A stretch of DNA of 42,529 bases from Cerasicoccus sp. TK19100 (GTDB taxonomy: Bacteria > Verrucomicrobiota > Verrucomicrobiia > Opitutales > Cerasicoccaceae). Both the position numbers and the translations under genes were made by a program. The stretch's first letter is position 1; each line of letters starts with the position of its first letter. The stretch is from the NCBI RefSeq assembly GCF_027257155.1, contig NZ_JAPWDU010000012.1, positions 1 through 42,529 of the forward strand. Direction: 5' to 3'. The notes below the pieces were generated by a model. That model was not told the DNA's origin. It did not search any database and saw only the letters and a program-made list of their open reading frames with translations. Of the stretch, positions 16,357 through 24,516 are shown piece after piece.

Positions 16357-17064
16357 ATGAAACTGCTAGTATATTCCTTGTTTAGCCTATCCACGCTGTC
16401 TGCCTCTGCGGCATTCATTACCTACCAGAACGGAGTTACGAACACGATCAATGCCGATGGAGACCCTTGGGTGACCGGCACCAGTATGTATCTAAACATT
16501 GTCGATGACTACGGCAGTTCGCCGCTCGGTCCCAGTGGTGCGACTGGTAACACCACCGACTTGGATACCTTTTCCCCTGGAGGCGGCGGTTTCGATATTT
16601 CCCTGCTGACTTGGGAATTTGGATCGTTGGACTTGTATACCGGCCCGGGTTCCGTAACGCAATCACCTGGACCCGCTTCGCCCGGTTTTGAGGACTACCG
16701 CATCAGTGGTGCCGGGCCCAACCTGACTTTTTATTACAATGGCGATGAATGGGTCACGGGTGACCTTACTCGTTTTATTACTGCTGTTGATAACGTAAAT
16801 GACTTTGAAGCTACCGGTACGGGTGAGGCGACGATCACCAATTTCACCGTGGCCGGCACGGCCTTCTTCAACGAAATTATGTCGCTGACCGGAGGCACCG
16901 GCGTGATCACTTTTACGGCCGATGGGTTTAGTGCTGTTCAAGGGCCGGATCCGGCAACTTTTACCAGCGATGGCACGATTAGCATCGTTCCGGAGCCGGG
17001 TGTCACCGCCGCAGGCATTGGCGCAATCGTTTTGGGCGCGGTCCTAATCCGCCGCCGCAAGTAG
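16357..17064 (+). CDS. PEP-CTERM sorting-domain protein
   Basis: A 235-residue exported protein: signal peptide MKLLVYSLFSLSTLSASAA, a Gly/Thr/Asp-rich beta-structured passenger with almost no charge clustering, and a C-terminal tripartite sorting signal: VPEPG, hydrophobic helix GVTAAGIGAIVLGAVLI, then basic RRRK. PEP-CTERM proteins are processed by exosortase and delivered to the cell surface or extracellular matrix, usually alongside exopolysaccharide. The frame extends upstream to 16318, but the signal peptide begins at ATG 16357. It is followed by a strong intrinsic terminator. The function of the passenger is unknown. Confidence 0.9.
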   Translation: MKLLVYSLFSLSTLSASAAFITYQNGVTNTINADGDPWVTGTSMYLNIVDDYGSSPLGPSGATGNTTDLDTFSPGGGGFDISLLTWEFGSLDLYTGPGSVTQSPGPASPGFEDYRISGAGPNLTFYYNGDEWVTGDLTRFITAVDNVNDFEATGTGEATITNFTVAGTAFFNEIMSLTGGTGVITFTADGFSAVQGPDPATFTSDGTISIVPEPGVTAAGIGAIVLGAVLIRRRK

Positions 17065-17092
17065 TTACTATCTTAACGACAACAACTGGAAG

Positions 17093-17122
17093 CGACGGCT
17101 CGTAGGAGCCGTCGTTTTTTTT
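17093..17122 (+). terminator. Intrinsic terminator after the PEP-CTERM gene
   Basis: A perfect 9-bp GC-rich stem (CGACGGCTC / GAGCCGTCG) with loop GTAG is followed directly by eight T residues. It lies 29 bp after the stop codon and is the clearest intrinsic terminator in the window. Confidence 0.9.
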
Positions 17123-17138
17123 GTCAGTGGCGGCTATC

Positions 17139-17486
17139 TTAGCCAAACATGTCGCCCTTCCAGCCCCACATGGAGCGCTGGACGTCGTTGAACTTCACGT
17201 AAATGCGCTCGGGCGGGATGCTGGCCACGGAATGAACCAGCTCACAGAGCTGCTGGCAGATATCTTTGGTTTTGTTGGCGGGGATGCCGACGGACTTGAT
17301 TTCGAGAAACGCCGTGGGGCCGGACTTACCGCCAAATAACATGGGAGTATCGTCTTTGATGGAGACCATCATGAACTCTTCGCTTTTGCCGAGACCTTCG
17401 GCGACCAGCTTGGAGCTTTCGACGAGTAACTTTTCGCGGTAATCGTCGCTCAGGGTCTGGTTCGTTTGGATATTTAGGTAGGGCAT
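17139..17486 (-). CDS. MIF-like tautomerase
   Basis: A 115-residue protein starting MPYLNIQTN, so that the catalytic Pro becomes residue 1 after Met removal, as in macrophage-migration-inhibitory-factor and phenylpyruvate tautomerases. Other family features are KLVAEGLGKSEEFMMVSI, MLFGG (the lid before the active site), PTAFLEIKSVG and the C-terminal IYVKFNDVQRSMWGWKG. The length matches the family (about 115). The frame extends 30 codons upstream, but that start would bury the catalytic proline. It is probably a cytoplasmic trimer with keto-enol tautomerase activity; the physiological role in bacteria is unclear. Confidence 0.9.
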   Translation of the reverse strand: MPYLNIQTNQTLSDDYREKLLVESSKLVAEGLGKSEEFMMVSIKDDTPMLFGGKSGPTAFLEIKSVGIPANKTKDICQQLCELVHSVASIPPERIYVKFNDVQRSMWGWKGDMFG

Positions 17487-17608
17487 AAATATCAGTTTAA
17501 CCGCTCTTATAAGAATGTCCAGCCGGCTTAATTTTATACGGAAAATGCGATTTATCGCTTGAGCCTTGATGGACAATTGCTTATATTACATTCAACCAAG
17601 GAAACCCC

Positions 17609-18331
17609 ATGTCCGAAACCCGCTTGTTTGAAAAATGCCGGGCTTACGTTACGAGCTCGGCGGATACCCGTGGCGGACTCCGCCCAACCCCGGCCAGCCT
17701 GCCTGCCATTACCCTTTCGCGGCAGGTCGGAGCCCGCGGAACGACCATTGCCAAGCTGCTCGTGCAGCACCTCGAACAGGAAGACGCCGTTACCGACCCG
17801 CCGTGGACGCTGTTCGACAAAAACCTCATCCATCGCGTCCTCGACGACCATAACCTGCCGCGCTATCTGGAAAAATTCATGACCGAGACCAAGGTCAACG
17901 AGCTCCAGTCGGCGATCAACGAAATCGTTGGTCTGCACCCCTCGATGTGGGAGCTGCACGAGAAAGTGGGCGACACAATCGTCCGCCTCCTGGGGCGTGG
18001 TCACGTGATTCTGGTCGGGCGCGGTGCCTGTGTGGTGGGTGCAGGGATGCGCAACGTGCTCAATGTGCGCCTGGTCGGCTCGGTGAAGTATCGGCTGCTG
18101 CACATGGAGCGGCTTTTCGACCTGTGCGAAAAAGAAGCCGCCGACCGATTGCTCAAGGACGACCGTCGCCGCCGGGAGTTCTTCCGTTCGCACTTTGGCC
18201 GGGATATTGAAGACCCCGAGCTTTACCACCTGATCATCAACACCGATATGCTCAGCGACGATGAGATCGTGCGTATTATCGCTTCGGCAGCGCTGCGGCG
18301 GGCACGGCCTCAGGCTGCGATTGCGGTTTAG
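17609..18331 (+). CDS. Cytidylate kinase-like family protein
   Basis: A 240-residue protein with a P-loop-like segment ITLSRQVGARGTTIAKLL at residues about 34-51, WTLFDKNLIHRVLDDH (the acceptor-side element) and VILVGRGACVVGAGMRNVLNVRLVGS, which characterise the cytidylate-kinase-like family (distinct from Cmk). A helical lid is suggested by RLLKDDRRRREFFRSHFGRDIEDPELYHLIINTD. It is probably a cytoplasmic nucleotide or small-molecule kinase, substrate unknown. It converges with the DUF5069 gene, leaving only 7 bp between stops. Confidence 0.85.
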   Translation: MSETRLFEKCRAYVTSSADTRGGLRPTPASLPAITLSRQVGARGTTIAKLLVQHLEQEDAVTDPPWTLFDKNLIHRVLDDHNLPRYLEKFMTETKVNELQSAINEIVGLHPSMWELHEKVGDTIVRLLGRGHVILVGRGACVVGAGMRNVLNVRLVGSVKYRLLHMERLFDLCEKEAADRLLKDDRRRREFFRSHFGRDIEDPELYHLIINTDMLSDDEIVRIIASAALRRARPQAAIAV

Positions 18332-18338
18332 GCGGCGG

Positions 18339-18776
18339 CTACTCCAGCACGCTTTTGTGGAAGACGGTCCAGTCGTCGATGTTGTTGAGCACGGCGGCGG
18401 TGAGCATGCTTTTGTCGTCCTGAATGCCGGCTTCATCGAGGATCTGGGCGCGTGTCTCGGGGTCGTGCTGATAGGTCTCGATGATGCGGTTTAGCGTGGC
18501 AATCTTCATGGGGTCGAGCCCGTCGCCGTAATTTTTAATGATCCAAGCTTCGAGCTCGATGTAGGTGGGGCGGTCTTCGGCGATGTAGTGCTCAAACTCC
18601 TCCGCTGGCACGCCGAGGGTATCGAGGGTCATCCGGTCAAAGCCGGGGCCGATGCTGTGGTAGTCGTCCTGGAGTTTGTCCTGGGTGCGCAGGGACACCT
18701 TGAGCCAGAGGCGGGGCAGGTGTTTGACCCCCAGTGGGCCGCAGGCGGTAGATGGGATCAGGGGAACGTGCTTCAT
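18339..18776 (-). CDS. DUF5069 domain protein
   Basis: A 145-residue soluble protein that matches the DUF5069 pattern common in Verrucomicrobiota and Planctomycetota: GPLGVKHLPRLWLKVSLRTQ near the start, DDYHSIGPGFDRMTLDTLGV in the middle, and the helical ETYQHDPETRAQILDEAGIQDD towards the end. The function is unknown. It is convergent with the cytidylate-kinase-like gene. Identification rests on my memory of the GPLG.KHLPR.W.K motif. Confidence 0.8.
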   Translation of the reverse strand: MKHVPLIPSTACGPLGVKHLPRLWLKVSLRTQDKLQDDYHSIGPGFDRMTLDTLGVPAEEFEHYIAEDRPTYIELEAWIIKNYGDGLDPMKIATLNRIIETYQHDPETRAQILDEAGIQDDKSMLTAAVLNNIDDWTVFHKSVLE

Positions 18777-19116
18777 GGTAAGGAGCAGGATATTGGCATT
18801 CGCGCGGGCGTCAATCGCGGGTGATGGAATGTCGTAACGATCATTATTTTGTTACGGGCCGTCAGACTAAAAAACGGGTAGGGTAGGCGCGCGTCTCCTG
18901 CTAAGTGGCGATCTCGCGCCGCACTCGATGCTGAGGGCGTGCGCGGTTGGCTTCAGCCATCCGTATGTTGGCAATGAATTGCCATTCAGCCTGAAATACA
19001 TGTCGGCCACTGAAGTGACTGACCCACGCCACGCCAATACCCCGGAGAATTCGACCCTGCATTGAACATTTCTTCGGCATTGCGGTCTGACTTCCAATCA
19101 TCTACGGTAGAGAATA
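18777..19116. other. 340-bp intergenic region upstream of the RseP-like gene
   Basis: No convincing gene or RNA is visible. A GTAAC...GTTAC pair occurs at about 18834-18855, and the AT-rich ATCATTATTTTGTTAC nearby could hold promoter elements for either direction. The minus-strand frames here read as arginine/serine-rich shadow sequence. Confidence 0.4.
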
Positions 19117-20928
19117 ATGGTTGAACCCACTTTGTTTGATATGCTGTTCAGCAGCGCTTGGGGCGTCTTTTGGGTGCTCCTGCTGTTCAACGGTGCAATT
19201 GTCGTCCACGAATACGGCCACTACATCGCCGCGCGCTGGCGCGGGCTGAAGGTGGACCGCTTTTCCCTGTTTGGCCTCGGACGTAAGCTGATCAGCTGGA
19301 AGGGCCGCGACGGCGTGGAATATTGCATCTGCGCAATCCCCTTTGGTGCCTACGTGACACTGCCGCAGTTAGCCGAAATGCGCGGTATCGAGGGCGGTAC
19401 CGAGGACGACGAACGCGACAAACTGCCCCCGATTTCTTACGCGGACAAAATGTATGTCGCCTTCGCGGGGCCGCTTTTCAATTTCATGTTGGCGATTCTC
19501 ATCGCTCTGGTCGGCTGGTATACCGGCTATCCGAGTGACAAAGGCGCGGAGGGCCGCGAGATCGGCGTCGTGCTTGAGGAGCTGGATAACGGTGCCCCCG
19601 GGCCAGCTTACCAGGCAGGACTGCGCGCTGGAGACAGCATTATCGCCGTCGACGGTGAGCCGATTGAGTCCTTTATGGACGTGCCGGAAATGGTCGCCCT
19701 CGGCAAAGGCCGCGACAGCGAAGGCAACCCGCAAACGATTTTCACGATCGAGCGTGATGGCCAACAAAAGGATGTTTCGATCCAGCCGGAATTGGTACAG
19801 ATCAACTCCGGCTCCAAGGACCTGATCCGCCAGATCGGGATTGGTTCAAGCGGCTCGTTGGAGGTCATTGGGCTTCAGGATAATTCTCCGGCGAAGGCAG
19901 CGGGACTCCAGTTGGGTGACACCGTCCTTTCAGCCGACGGTGAGAAGCTTTACAGCGTTGAACAGCTTTCCCAAATCCTGGGGAAGCGGCGGGGCGAAAC
20001 GATCCCTGTGGTCGTGGATCGCGCCGGTCAGGAAGTTACTTTGAATATCGATGCCTTGCCAGTGCCGACTACGCGCCCGGTTGCGGTAGTCACGCTGCCT
20101 GGCGGAGAGGAGCCCGCCTTTGAAATTATCCCGCAATACCCGCTCGATACCAAGGAAGATCCTTCGCTGCCAGAGACGGCTTCGCTGCTGGCGGTCTTCA
20201 CCATGGAGTCCGGAGAAAAGATGTTCCAGAGTGACGGCGATTGGACGATTGAGTCCGTCAATGGTCAGCAAGTTGGTTCGCTAGCGGCCTTACAACAGGC
20301 CTTTGCACAAGCGGCTGGTGGCGCGATTGCCTTGGAGCTAACCAACGGAAAAGGGCAAACGCGTAAACGCGAGCTGCCTGCGGAAACGACTTTCGCGATC
20401 ACACCGCCCAACGAGCGTGTGATGCTCGGCTTTATCACTGCGCGGCAGATGGTGCTCATCCATCAGAATCCGCTGGTTCAGTTTCAAGAGCACATTGAGC
20501 GCACCTTCCGGACGCTTGGCAGCTTGCTCAGCCCGAAGTCAGACATCGGGGTGCGCCACCTTTCCGGCGTAGTCGGCATCACGACCAACCTTTACAAGAT
20601 CGCCCAGTGGGACTGGCGTCGCGCCATCTGGTTCGCGGTGTTATTGAACATCAACCTCGCGATCTTGAATCTCTTGCCAATCCCCGTGCTCGACGGCGGC
20701 CATATGACCATTGCCACGATCCAAAAGCTCAGCGGCCACAAGTTGCCGGCTGGCTTCATCTTTGGTATGCAGTATGCGTTTATGTTCCTGCTGCTCGGCG
20801 TGATGTGCTACGTGATGTATTTCGATACGATGCGCGAAGTCGGCTACCACGAAGAGCGTCAGGCCTACGAGCGCACGCAGAGCAAGGAAATCCGCTGGGA
20901 GTTCCGGCCGGATCGGTATGAGAACTAG
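19117..20928 (+). CDS. rseP: Site-2-type membrane metalloprotease with multiple PDZ domains (RseP-like)
   Basis: A 603-residue S2P protease. The catalytic HExxH is H31-E-Y-G-H35 in the first transmembrane helix; a second helix at about 115-135 (FAGPLFNFMLAILIALVGWY) follows, and the third catalytic element NLLPIPVLDGGHM is near residue 527. Between them lie two clear PDZ domains (about 150-240, with AGLRAGDSIIAVDG; and about 245-320, with AGLQLGDTVLSADG) and a third, more diverged PDZ-like unit at about 365-430 (WTIESVNGQQVGSLAALQQAF). RseP proteins are usually about 450 residues, so this one is enlarged by the extra periplasmic unit. It cleaves membrane-anchored anti-sigma factors or signal-peptide remnants. 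Confidence 0.92.
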   Translation: MVEPTLFDMLFSSAWGVFWVLLLFNGAIVVHEYGHYIAARWRGLKVDRFSLFGLGRKLISWKGRDGVEYCICAIPFGAYVTLPQLAEMRGIEGGTEDDERDKLPPISYADKMYVAFAGPLFNFMLAILIALVGWYTGYPSDKGAEGREIGVVLEELDNGAPGPAYQAGLRAGDSIIAVDGEPIESFMDVPEMVALGKGRDSEGNPQTIFTIERDGQQKDVSIQPELVQINSGSKDLIRQIGIGSSGSLEVIGLQDNSPAKAAGLQLGDTVLSADGEKLYSVEQLSQILGKRRGETIPVVVDRAGQEVTLNIDALPVPTTRPVAVVTLPGGEEPAFEIIPQYPLDTKEDPSLPETASLLAVFTMESGEKMFQSDGDWTIESVNGQQVGSLAALQQAFAQAAGGAIALELTNGKGQTRKRELPAETTFAITPPNERVMLGFITARQMVLIHQNPLVQFQEHIERTFRTLGSLLSPKSDIGVRHLSGVVGITTNLYKIAQWDWRRAIWFAVLLNINLAILNLLPIPVLDGGHMTIATIQKLSGHKLPAGFIFGMQYAFMFLLLGVMCYVMYFDTMREVGYHEERQAYERTQSKEIRWEFRPDRYEN

Positions 20929-20946
20929 GCGGCCAAAGGCCGCCTA
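20926..20946. terminator. Palindrome containing the stop codon of the RseP-like gene
   Basis: TAGGCGGCC-AAA-GGCCGCCTA is a perfect 9+3+9 palindrome whose first three bases are the TAG stop. It is GC-rich but has no T-tract, so it is a transcript-stabilising or terminator-like hairpin rather than a classical intrinsic terminator. Confidence 0.5.
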
Positions 20947-20950
20947 GGAA

Positions 20951-21082
20951 AAAGGAAAAAGATTAAAGGAAAAAGTTTCAGTTTGGTGGATTGGATAAAG
21001 AATTTCCAGATGCCAGCACCAACACTAGCTGCTTTGCCCGCATCCTACGCCCTGACCCTTTTTCCTTTAATCTTTTTCCTTT
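20951..21082. repeat. 25-bp perfect inverted repeat pair, purine-rich
   Basis: The arms 20951-20975 and 21058-21082 are exact reverse complements, built of GGAAAAAG/GATTAAAGG units (purine-only on one strand). The spacer of 82 bp has no recognisable gene. It sits between convergent rseP-like and purB genes. The arms contain an internal near-duplication (AAAGGAAAAAG twice). Confidence 0.75.
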
Positions 21083-21111
21083 AATCTTCCGCGCCGCGAC
21101 CCGGCGCGCGG

Positions 21112-22539
21112 CTACAGAATCTTCCCGGGCTGCAAATCCTTGGCCTTCGGGTAGCGCTCGCCCCAGCCGCGGGCCTGCTTCATGAAGGTCTCCACTTGCG
21201 GATGCGCGGCACCGGTGGCTTGTCCGGCAGTGGTCAGGATGTGCTTCAGGTATTCCGGGCTCAGGCCAAGGCGCTCGTCCTTGCCGAGGCGGTCGAACAG
21301 GTCATTTTCCGAAATGACGCAGCTACGCAAATCCTTGGCCGTGGCGACGGCGTGCTCCTTGATGACCTCGTGCGCGGTCTCGCGGCCCACACCGTTTTTC
21401 ACGGCGGCCATGAGCACGGTAGTGGTCAGGAGGAAGGGCAGGTAGCGGCGGTTCTCTTGCTCGATCATCGCCGGGTTGGCACCCATGTTGTTGAGCACGG
21501 TGAGGAGCGTTTCAAAGAGGCCGTCGATCGCGAAAAACGCGTCGGGCAGCATCACGCGGCGGACGACGGAGCAGGAGACATCGCCCTCGTTCCACTGGTC
21601 ACCGGCGAGCCCGGCAGCCATTTCCATATAGCCGCGAAGGATAACGTGGAAGCCGTTGATGCGCTCACAGGAGCGGCTGTTCATTTTGTGCGGCATCGCG
21701 GAGGAGCCGACCTGACCAGGCAGGAAGCCTTCGCCTGCGAGCTCGTGGCCCGCCATCAGACGGAGCGTCTTGGCAAAAGAAGACGGCCCGGCGCCGAGCT
21801 GGTAAAGCGCGCTGACGACCTCGAAGTCCATGCTGCGCGGGTAAACCTGGCCGACGTTACTCAGGCTTTGCGGAATGCCCAGGTGCTTGACGACTTCGTC
21901 TTCCAGACGTGAAACCTGGCTGGCGTTTTGCTCGAAGAGATTGAGCTGATCCAACTGCGTGCCAACGGCACCCTTGAGCCCGCGCGCGGCGTACTGGCGC
22001 ATGGTCTGCTCGTGGTTTTCGATGGCGCGGAGCATATCCTCGCCAAACATGGCCAGGCGCTTGCCAAAGGTGGTGGTCTGCGCGGCGACGTTGTGCGTGC
22101 GGCCAGTGATCACGAGGCCCTTGTATTCCTCGGCGCGTTTGGCAAAGGCCAGCAGCGAGGCCGCTGCCTTGGTCGCGACGAGCTCCAGCGAACGCCAGAC
22201 TTGCAGCTGTTCGACGTTTTCCGTGAGGTCACGGCTGGTCATGCCCTTGTGGATGTGCTCCCAGCCGGCGAGTTCGTTAAATTCCTCAATGCGCGCCTTC
22301 ACGTCGTGCTTGGTGATGGCCTCGCGCTCGCGGATGGAGTCGAGGTTCACCTGGTCCTTGACTTTCTCGTAAGCTGCGATGGCTTCAGCGGGGATGCTCA
22401 GACCGAGGCCGCGCTGGGCCTTCATGACGGCGATCCAGAACTCACGCTCCAGGACAATGCGGCCCGTGGCGGACCAGATGTCCTGCATCGCTTGAGATGC
22501 ATAACGATCAGCTAAAATATTCGGAATGGGTGCGCTCAT
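21112..22539 (-). CDS. purB: Adenylosuccinate lyase
   Basis: A 475-residue fumarase/aspartase-superfamily enzyme. The signature loop GSSAMPHKMNSRSCERI is intact and carries the catalytic serine; TSRDLTENVEQLQ and GRTHNVAAQTTTFGKRLA supply the substrate-binding Thr/Asp and the catalytic His region. The length agrees with the longer, eukaryote-like PurB form. It catalyses two steps of purine synthesis (SAICAR to AICAR, adenylosuccinate to AMP). A GTG lies three codons upstream; ATG 22539 (MSAPIPNILADRYAS) is preferred. It is a monocistronic gene with no other purine genes nearby. Confidence 0.95.
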   Translation of the reverse strand: MSAPIPNILADRYASQAMQDIWSATGRIVLEREFWIAVMKAQRGLGLSIPAEAIAAYEKVKDQVNLDSIREREAITKHDVKARIEEFNELAGWEHIHKGMTSRDLTENVEQLQVWRSLELVATKAAASLLAFAKRAEEYKGLVITGRTHNVAAQTTTFGKRLAMFGEDMLRAIENHEQTMRQYAARGLKGAVGTQLDQLNLFEQNASQVSRLEDEVVKHLGIPQSLSNVGQVYPRSMDFEVVSALYQLGAGPSSFAKTLRLMAGHELAGEGFLPGQVGSSAMPHKMNSRSCERINGFHVILRGYMEMAAGLAGDQWNEGDVSCSVVRRVMLPDAFFAIDGLFETLLTVLNNMGANPAMIEQENRRYLPFLLTTTVLMAAVKNGVGRETAHEVIKEHAVATAKDLRSCVISENDLFDRLGKDERLGLSPEYLKHILTTAGQATGAAHPQVETFMKQARGWGERYPKAKDLQPGKIL

Positions 22540-22646
22540 TGGCCCCACGATTCACGCCTTGGCTGGATGAATCAAATTCTTTTCCGCGAACTAGCGTTTT
22601 TTACCGGTTTTTGTGCTGCGCAGACCCTATTTTGCTGTGGGGCCAT

Positions 22647-23597
22647 TTAGGAAACCGATCGCAGCAGCACGTAATTTTGCTTTCTCAGGATGTTGCGATA
22701 AATGGGAAGGACGAGGTTCTTGGCGATGCGGGCCGGCTTGCCCCAGGCGAACCAGTATTTGTATTGTAGGCGCAGGGGCAGGGCGACTTCCTCCATGCCG
22801 GCCTGGGCGGCCATCACGGCGAAACTCTCACGGCGGTAGCAGTTAATGTGCTCCAGCGGAGCAACGGCGTTGAGCGAATTGCGGTGCTTCCGGGGTGCCT
22901 GCCAGTCCATGGTTTCAAGGCTACGGTCGATGCCTTCGGCGTCCGGCACGCTGATTTTAATCACCCCGCCGGGCTTGAGCGCCTTTTTGAGGTGGCGCAG
23001 CGTCTCAAGGGGCTCGGGGATGTGCTCAAAGACCTGTTCGGTGTTGATGAAGTCGAATTGCTGGCCCGGAATCTCGTTCCACGTGATGGTTTTCAGGCCG
23101 TTGGCGTGTGCGTGGTTGATGCGGGCTTCGGAGAGCTCGGCACCGGCGGTTTGGCAGCCAAAAGCCTTGGCCATGAGCAGCCATTGCCCCCAGCCCATGC
23201 CGAAGTCAAAAAACGCCAATTCCGCCGGCTTGCGCCCAAAGTAGGCGATGAGCTGCAGCATCTCCTGCGCGTGGTGCGCGTAGAGATCGAGGTTATCCTG
23301 CTGACGGTGGCGCTCCCGGGCCTTCTCCGGGTCGATCCATTGCTCATACAGGCGCACCATGAGCGCGTCATTGGGGATGTTCTGCTGAAAAAGCCCCCGG
23401 CATTGCGCGCATTCGCACAGGCGATATTCGGCACCTTGCATGATGTCGAACTCGACGCCGCCGATCTCGTCGTAGAGCTTAAAATAGTCACGTAGCGGCG
23501 GCTGATCAAAAGGTGCTGCATGCACCAGGCGAAACTGACTGCCATGGCAGATCGGGCATTTTTCGCGCTGGTCGAACCAGCTGTCAGTCGCGTGCAT
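22647..23597 (-). CDS. Class I SAM-dependent methyltransferase with N-terminal Cys-knuckle
   Basis: A 316-residue protein. The N-terminus has a putative zinc knuckle, CPICHG (CxxC) paired with CECAQC further on, as in C-methyltransferase-like or Methyltransf_11/23 proteins with a leading zinc-binding domain. The SAM motif I is FFDFGMGWGQWLLMAKAFG (about 130-148), followed by AGAELSEARINHA and EQVFEHIPEPLETLRHLKKALKPGGVIKISVPD. The substrate is unknown; similar proteins often sit in surface-sugar or lipid pathways. It is the last gene before a MITE-like palindrome on its upstream side. Confidence 0.85.
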   Translation of the reverse strand: MHATDSWFDQREKCPICHGSQFRLVHAAPFDQPPLRDYFKLYDEIGGVEFDIMQGAEYRLCECAQCRGLFQQNIPNDALMVRLYEQWIDPEKARERHRQQDNLDLYAHHAQEMLQLIAYFGRKPAELAFFDFGMGWGQWLLMAKAFGCQTAGAELSEARINHAHANGLKTITWNEIPGQQFDFINTEQVFEHIPEPLETLRHLKKALKPGGVIKISVPDAEGIDRSLETMDWQAPRKHRNSLNAVAPLEHINCYRRESFAVMAAQAGMEEVALPLRLQYKYWFAWGKPARIAKNLVLPIYRNILRKQNYVLLRSVS

Positions 23598-23672
23598 GGA
23601 TCGGAACGCTAACGATGGCTGCGGTTAAATCAAGCCCGTCGCAAGCGGTTCTGTCAGGATTCCGCTAAGCGC

Positions 23673-23963
23673 CTAGAGCACTTTCACTTTAAATAGTCCG
23701 CTCAGGTGGGAGCGAAAATGAATGCAGCGCAAGGCGGAGCCGATTGAGCGGGCTGGCCTGGCCTGAGCCTGTGGGAAGCCCGTGATTGAGGCTCCAACGC
23801 CGCGACCTTTCATTTGCGCCCGAAGCTTGTAACCGTGTGCTTTTGTGCGCCAGCAGCGTTACTCGTCGCTCACGGGCTTCCAGCCCGCTTTGCTCCTCGT
23901 GCCTTGCTGGACACGCAAAATCACAGCGGCCTGAACAGACTATTTAAAGTGAAAGTGCTCTAG
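23673..23963. mobile_element. 291-bp MITE-like element with 26-bp perfect terminal inverted repeats
   Basis: The termini 23673-23698 and 23938-23963 are exact reverse complements over 26 bp (beginning CTAGAGCACTTTCAC), and partial complementarity continues for about 12 more bases. Nested pairs lie inside, for example GGAAGCCCGTGA (23774-23785) with TCACGGGCTTCC (23870-23881). No transposase frame is present. Both ends are CTAG, so any target duplication (TA or CTAG) cannot be separated from the repeat. The right end overlaps the stop codon of the neighbouring gene. Confidence 0.6.
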
Positions 23964-24397
23964 CAGAGCGAGGGCAGCGTGTCGGGGTCGTCGACATCCC
24001 AGTCGCCATTGGCGATGATGACGCCCTGGTAGCCGTTGATGCGCTCCAATTCCATCATGTAGGTCCAGGCGGTGCCGGCGGAGGTGCCATCTTCCAAATA
24101 CACGCTGACTTCGACGCGCTCGTATTCGTTTTCAGATGGGCAGCGGCCAGGCTCGTAGTCCTCCAAGGTGTCGAAGCCGCGCAAAACGGCCTCGTCATGC
24201 AGAGTCAACAAATAGCCGTGAGCCCAGCCGTCTCCCGCCGCCATGGCGGGATAGCCAACCGGCAGCGCATAGAGGTTTCCTTTCACTTTTGCTTTTACCG
24301 CATTGGAGACCCGGCCTTCGCAAAAGCGGTGCCAGTAGTATCCGCCCGGCTTGAGGGTGCCGTAAACAAAGACTCTTGGTTGTATTTTAGAACTCAT
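23960..24397 (-). CDS. Gamma-glutamylcyclotransferase-like (AIG2/GGCT fold) protein
   Basis: A 145-residue protein with the family opening RVFVYGTLKPGGYYWHRF, then VKGNLYALPVGYPAMAAGDGWAHGYLLTL and LRGFDTLEDYEPG, matching the GGCT-like fold and its substrate cavity. The catalytic glutamate is probably in the LEDYE segment. It may release 5-oxoproline from gamma-glutamyl compounds or act on gamma-glutamylamines; this is a family inference. ATG 24397 is preferred over an ATG five codons earlier. The TAG stop (23960-23962 on the complement) is formed by the end of the adjacent inverted-repeat element, so the C-terminus may have been altered by insertion. Confidence 0.8.
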   Translation of the reverse strand: MSSKIQPRVFVYGTLKPGGYYWHRFCEGRVSNAVKAKVKGNLYALPVGYPAMAAGDGWAHGYLLTLHDEAVLRGFDTLEDYEPGRCPSENEYERVEVSVYLEDGTSAGTAWTYMMELERINGYQGVIIANGDWDVDDPDTLPSLC

Positions 24398-24516
24398 CCC
24401 CTGCAAACGCATGTCTATATGAATAGGCTATATAGCCTAGTTAGTCAATTCATAGTTTCTTTATAAACAACACCTGAATTTCCCTACATGATACCTTGGA
24501 TTTTTAATTTTCGCTA

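Noticed and set aside
17552-18436. 294-codon minus-strand frame
   Set aside because: It lies over the cytidylate-kinase-like gene and the start of DUF5069, both with real motifs; no coherent protein in this frame.
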